Origin: DAXETY01 sp051155755
GTDB taxonomy: Bacteria; Desulfobacterota; Desulfobacteria; Desulfobacterales; SG8-13
Direction of reading: 5' to 3'
DNA: 33,496 nucleotides
Assembly (NCBI GenBank): GCA_051155755.1
Contig: DAXETY010000024.1
Location: forward strand, 1 to 33,496
Position numbers and translations under genes: made by a program. The stretch's first letter is position 1, and each line of letters starts with the position of its first letter. Shown in pieces: positions 30,204-33,496 of this stretch. The notes under the pieces are model-generated. The model had not been told where the DNA came from. It did no database searches and saw nothing but the letters and a program-made list of their open reading frames with translations.

Positions 30204-33200
30204 CTATTCCTGCATCAAATTCAACTTGCCGGAATAGATCGACCCCTCCTGTCCATCGATGCTGATAAAATCTCCGGATCGGATGCGCCGATCCTTGAAG
30301 GTACACTCTTTTTTACGTTCATCGCATTCCAGGTCTCCGCAGCCGACCACACAGGTTTTTCCGAGTCGGTGGGCCACGACCGAAGCATGCGAGGTCACGC
30401 CGCCCCGGGCGGTCACCAGCCCGTCGGCCGCATGAATTTCCCGAATGTCGTCGGGCACGGTGTCGCTGCGGGCCAGGATCAGAAGCGTATCCGGTTCCCT
30501 GGCCCGCCAGAGGTCGATTTCCTCGAGGCTGAAAACCACGCGCCCGCTCAGGGCGCCCCCTCCGATGCCGATTCCGTGTCCGAGATATTTGTCGTTGGTG
30601 ATGTTGAGGGGGTCGAAACGACGATATTTCTTGCGTTCGCGCATGGCCATGTCCCGGCACTGCAGCAAATACAGATCGCTGACCGACGGTGATTCAAAGG
30701 TAAATTCCATTTCCTGGGGTGTCCATCCCTCTTCGTAGATCAGATACTGGGCCCACTGTTTGAGGGCATTGTAAATTTCGGGAAAATGCGTTTCCATGGT
30801 CACATCGGTCTGACGGGTTTCAATTTCCTGCTGATAGATGGAAATCGGCAGGGTGATCACCAGGCCCGAAACGACGTCCTCGCCCTGATTGCCGCACGTA
30901 AAATCCCCCCAGAGCTTCAAGGTCTCTCCCGGCCAACGGGGGTTGTGGGTGAACAGCACGCCGGTGCCGGAATTTTCGGTAAGGTTTCCATAGACCATGG
31001 CCTGAACCGTCACCGCCGTGCCCCAATCGTCGGAAATGCCCATGATCTTCCGGTAGGTTTTGGCTTTGGACGACTCCCAGGAATCCAAAACGCATTTGAT
31101 GGTGCGGTACAACAATTCAAACGGATCGTCGGGGATTTCGATGCCGGAGTCCTGAACCGCGTGCTTGTAGTTCAGCGCCACTTTTTTCATCTGATCCCCG
31201 GAGAAATCTTTCTTGTATCCAATTCCGGCCCGACGTTTGAGTTCCCCGATGATGGCGTCGAAATCGTCCCGTTCCATGCCGAGTCCCATACCGTAGCACT
31301 GTAGAAAACGGCGGTAATTGTCCCAGGCAAACCAGGAATTGCCGGTTTTTTCGGCCAGACCGGCTGCAATTTCCTCGTTGATTCCCACGTTGAGATAGGT
31401 GTCCATCATGCCCGGCTGGGAAATCGAAGAGCCGCTGCGAACGGAAAACAGCAGGGGATTTCCCGGATGGCCGAACTTCTTGCCGGTGTGCTTTTCCAGC
31501 CGTTCGATATGCTGGGCAATCTGTTCTTTGAAATTGCGCTCCGCCGGCGCATAACTGTCGATCACCTGGCGACAGCGATACACCTCGGTAGTGACGATAA
31601 AACCCGGGGGCACCGGCAAGCCCAGGTTGTGCATCAACACCAGGTTGTGGCCTTTATTGCCCAGGTATATGAGGCCGTTGACCCGGTTGTCGGGGTTCTG
31701 GATAGAGGTCATGGCGTTGTCGGGATCATAGATCAGCAATTGATGGAGTTTGTCTTTGGGCAGTTTGTCCGACTGCTGGAACAAAATGTTGAGAATCCGG
31801 CTCACGAAGCGGTCCAGATGCTGCAGCCCCAGGGAAAGGGCGATGCGATCCCGGAAAAAAATTTCGGAAACGCGGTGCTTGATCTTCTCATCGCCGGCGC
31901 CGGCCCCCTCGGGCGGAAGAAAGCGCGGCTGGATTCGATCCGGGCACAATTGTTCCAGGGCCAGGTTGAGGTTGTCGGCATGCACGTTGTGAAAATAATC
32001 ATTGATGATATTTTTTACCGCCACGGCAAAACTTTTGAAAATGTCCAGGTACTGTGTAAACGTGAAGCCTTTGACCTCCAGGGAGTGCGCCAGAAGATCG
32101 AGTTGGCGCTCGATTTCCACCGAAGAAATCCCCTCCAGGCGCAGGGCTTTGTCGAAAAGGCGAATGCGGGCGTAAATCTGATAAAACGTAGCTTTGGTGA
32201 TCAACGCCAGATCGATATCCTCGATCAGTTCTTCAAAAAGCATGTTTACCAGCGATTCGATTCGAAAGGAAAGCCCCAGGGCATCGAATTTCAGTTCATG
32301 GTAACTGCCGTACATGGAAGGAATATCGACGGTGATGTGGCGCTTTTTGTATATATCTTCCCGCACTTCGAATTGCTGGTCGGACAGGATAATGGACTTG
32401 AGCTGTCCGAGGTAATCCAACAGCATAAAAAGCTTTTTTTTAAGACCCGGTTCGGCCAATGCGGCTTTCAACCTTCCCAGGTCCGGAAACGCTTCGGTGG
32501 CCAGCTGGTTGATATAGCTTTTCAGTTCGACGAAATCGACATTGTACTTCTGGTGCAGCATTCGGTAGAACTCGATCAGCAGTTCCACCCGCCTTCGATC
32601 CTGTTCCGAGACGTCGGGCACCTCCTCGATCTGGCGCCGCAGCTGATCGTCTTTCAGCGTCAGCAGGACTCTTTTTTTCATCAGACCCTTGTTGTCGAGA
32701 TGCACGATCACGCTGTGGACCCCGTCAATGAGCGGTCCCCGGGTTTCCACCCGGTCAAAAATACCGGCAGGCAGGACGTTTCGCAGCGGTTCCTTGTCAC
32801 GGGTCCTCCAGAAGTGGAAAGTGGCTTCCATAAAGGGCAAAATCTGGTTGCTGCTTTCCACATGACTCTGCTTGCGCAGGAAATGGATCAACGGATCCCG
32901 TCGTCGAACGATCTCGTCGATTTCGGTGGAGATGTCCCGCAACCGGCCTTCGGCACCGATATCGTTGAAGTAAACCGGAAAGAGCCGCATCAGTTGCTTG
33001 ACCAGGTTGTAATTCGGACCGATGTCGCTGTTGAGCAGCTGGGTAATATCCCGGGGGAACAGATCGGTGTCTTTGATGAACACGCCGCCGACCGCCAGCT
33101 GAATGATGAGCATTGAAATCAGACGGCTGGACCACTTGGGGTTGAGTTCGATGAGTTCCAACCAGGTTCGGACGTTTTGTATGTGGGCGCTGTTAACCTG

Positions 33201-33482
33201 GATTTGCCAATCGTCTCCAACGCCGTGAATTCCCGGAGTCTGAAAACCCAGGTCAATCACGTAATCGATGAAGTGATTGATCAACTCGCTGTCATCGGTT
33301 CGATACACCCCCTTGCCGATGTTTCGCACGCAATTCAGGGCCGTAGCCGGATAGCTCAGGCTTTGTTCCCGCAAAATGGAAAAGGTCTTCTCCATCAGGC
33401 GTTCAATGTTCAGGTTCGACTCGTTATCGATCAGCCAGCTGACCGTTCGGTTGATCTCCCGCAAAATTTCTTCGTGAATCAT
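30204..33482 (-). CDS. PPDK-like dikinase fragment with large N-terminal extension, no PEP-binding barrel
   Basis: 1092-aa protein related to pyruvate phosphate dikinase. Residues about 1-590 are a helical region without recognisable motifs. From about 598 the ATP-grasp domain follows (LGNKGHNLVLMHNLGLPVPPGF; FSVRSGSSISQPGMMDTYLN; GTGVLFTHNPRWPGE; NQGEDVVSG). The swivelling phosphohistidine domain is C-terminal, with GGVTSHASVVAHRLGK and the phosphate-carrying His1032. The protein ends about 60 residues later, so the C-terminal TIM barrel that binds PEP/pyruvate in PPDK is missing. It could phosphorylate another acceptor, as glucan dikinases and rifampicin phosphotransferases do, or use a separate partner. 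ATG 33482 is 14 bp from the window edge; the frame could extend further. Upstream of, and probably co-transcribed with, the GAPDH gene. Confidence 0.88.
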   Translation of the reverse strand: MIHEEILREINRTVSWLIDNESNLNIERLMEKTFSILREQSLSYPATALNCVRNIGKGVYRTDDSELINHFIDYVIDLGFQTPGIHGVGDDWQIQVNSAHIQNVRTWLELIELNPKWSSRLISMLIIQLAVGGVFIKDTDLFPRDITQLLNSDIGPNYNLVKQLMRLFPVYFNDIGAEGRLRDISTEIDEIVRRRDPLIHFLRKQSHVESSNQILPFMEATFHFWRTRDKEPLRNVLPAGIFDRVETRGPLIDGVHSVIVHLDNKGLMKKRVLLTLKDDQLRRQIEEVPDVSEQDRRRVELLIEFYRMLHQKYNVDFVELKSYINQLATEAFPDLGRLKAALAEPGLKKKLFMLLDYLGQLKSIILSDQQFEVREDIYKKRHITVDIPSMYGSYHELKFDALGLSFRIESLVNMLFEELIEDIDLALITKATFYQIYARIRLFDKALRLEGISSVEIERQLDLLAHSLEVKGFTFTQYLDIFKSFAVAVKNIINDYFHNVHADNLNLALEQLCPDRIQPRFLPPEGAGAGDEKIKHRVSEIFFRDRIALSLGLQHLDRFVSRILNILFQQSDKLPKDKLHQLLIYDPDNAMTSIQNPDNRVNGLIYLGNKGHNLVLMHNLGLPVPPGFIVTTEVYRCRQVIDSYAPAERNFKEQIAQHIERLEKHTGKKFGHPGNPLLFSVRSGSSISQPGMMDTYLNVGINEEIAAGLAEKTGNSWFAWDNYRRFLQCYGMGLGMERDDFDAIIGELKRRAGIGYKKDFSGDQMKKVALNYKHAVQDSGIEIPDDPFELLYRTIKCVLDSWESSKAKTYRKIMGISDDWGTAVTVQAMVYGNLTENSGTGVLFTHNPRWPGETLKLWGDFTCGNQGEDVVSGLVITLPISIYQQEIETRQTDVTMETHFPEIYNALKQWAQYLIYEEGWTPQEMEFTFESPSVSDLYLLQCRDMAMRERKKYRRFDPLNITNDKYLGHGIGIGGGALSGRVVFSLEEIDLWRAREPDTLLILARSDTVPDDIREIHAADGLVTARGGVTSHASVVAHRLGKTCVVGCGDLECDERKKECTFKDRRIRSGDFISIDGQEGSIYSGKLNLMQE

Positions 33483-33496
33483 CGCCAGTCCGGAGA

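Noticed and set aside
31467..33116. 549-codon plus-strand open frame across the PPDK-like gene
   Set aside because: Antisense to a protein with clear ATP-grasp motifs; no family resemblance.
1..33496. CRISPR array or prophage
   Set aside because: No regularly spaced short direct repeats, and no phage structural, integrase or lysis genes are seen.

Overview
The window reads as chromosomal DNA of a GC-rich, probably anaerobic Gram-negative bacterium. The gene set (TRAP transporter, CHASE2-PP2C phosphatase, M16C presequence-type protease, PPDK-like dikinase beside an unusual GAPDH, DUF1538/PII operon, large UPF0182 protein) and the style of the proteins point to Desulfobacterota, most likely Desulfobacterales/Desulfosarcinaceae. 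This placement is an inference from protein style; no rRNA is present. Most of the window is ordinary core genome, with accessory or decaying DNA in the gaps.

Layout. 1-1.4 kb: the end of a LysM lytic transglycosylase converges on a YhbY-type RNA-binding protein. 1.4-2.75 kb: a gene-free stretch, AT-rich in its right half, with two homologous 96/97-bp structured repeats on the minus strand, each followed by an intrinsic terminator, plus palindromes. 2.75-3.7 kb: a PAP2 phosphatase diverges from tRNA-Asn(GTT), which has a good sigma70 promoter and a terminator hairpin. 3.8-4.0 and 9.2-9.45 kb: two decayed 5' ends of the same REP-associated (Y1/RAYT) transposase. 4.2-9.2 kb: a CPA2 antiporter with CBS domains and a UPF0182 membrane protein, divergently transcribed. 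9.45-10.4 kb: an HMG-CoA lyase gene with a one-base frameshift.

10.96-13.33 kb: a compact operon of two DUF1538 membrane proteins, a PII-like protein and a two-CBS-domain protein. It looks like a nucleotide-sensing regulated transporter of unknown substrate and is the strongest candidate for an undescribed system here. It is bracketed by the frameshifted HMG-CoA lyase and, at 13.72-13.82 kb, by a degenerate fragment of a second HMG-CoA lyase.

13.9-19.1 kb: hisS-aspS-CHASE2/PP2C on the minus strand. 19.3-24.0 kb: TRAP transporter dctP-dctQ-dctM followed by an ilvD-family dehydratase on the plus strand, suggesting uptake plus dehydration of a hydroxy or sugar acid. 24.0-27.0 kb: an M16C protease. 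27.1-27.65 kb: a small winged-helix gene enclosed by 59-bp inverted repeats, like a mobile cassette. 28.0-28.8 kb: ksgA. 28.9-33.5 kb: a PPDK-like protein, lacking the PEP-binding barrel and carrying a ~590-residue N-terminal extension, upstream of a long GAPDH, probably one operon for triose/PEP metabolism or its control.
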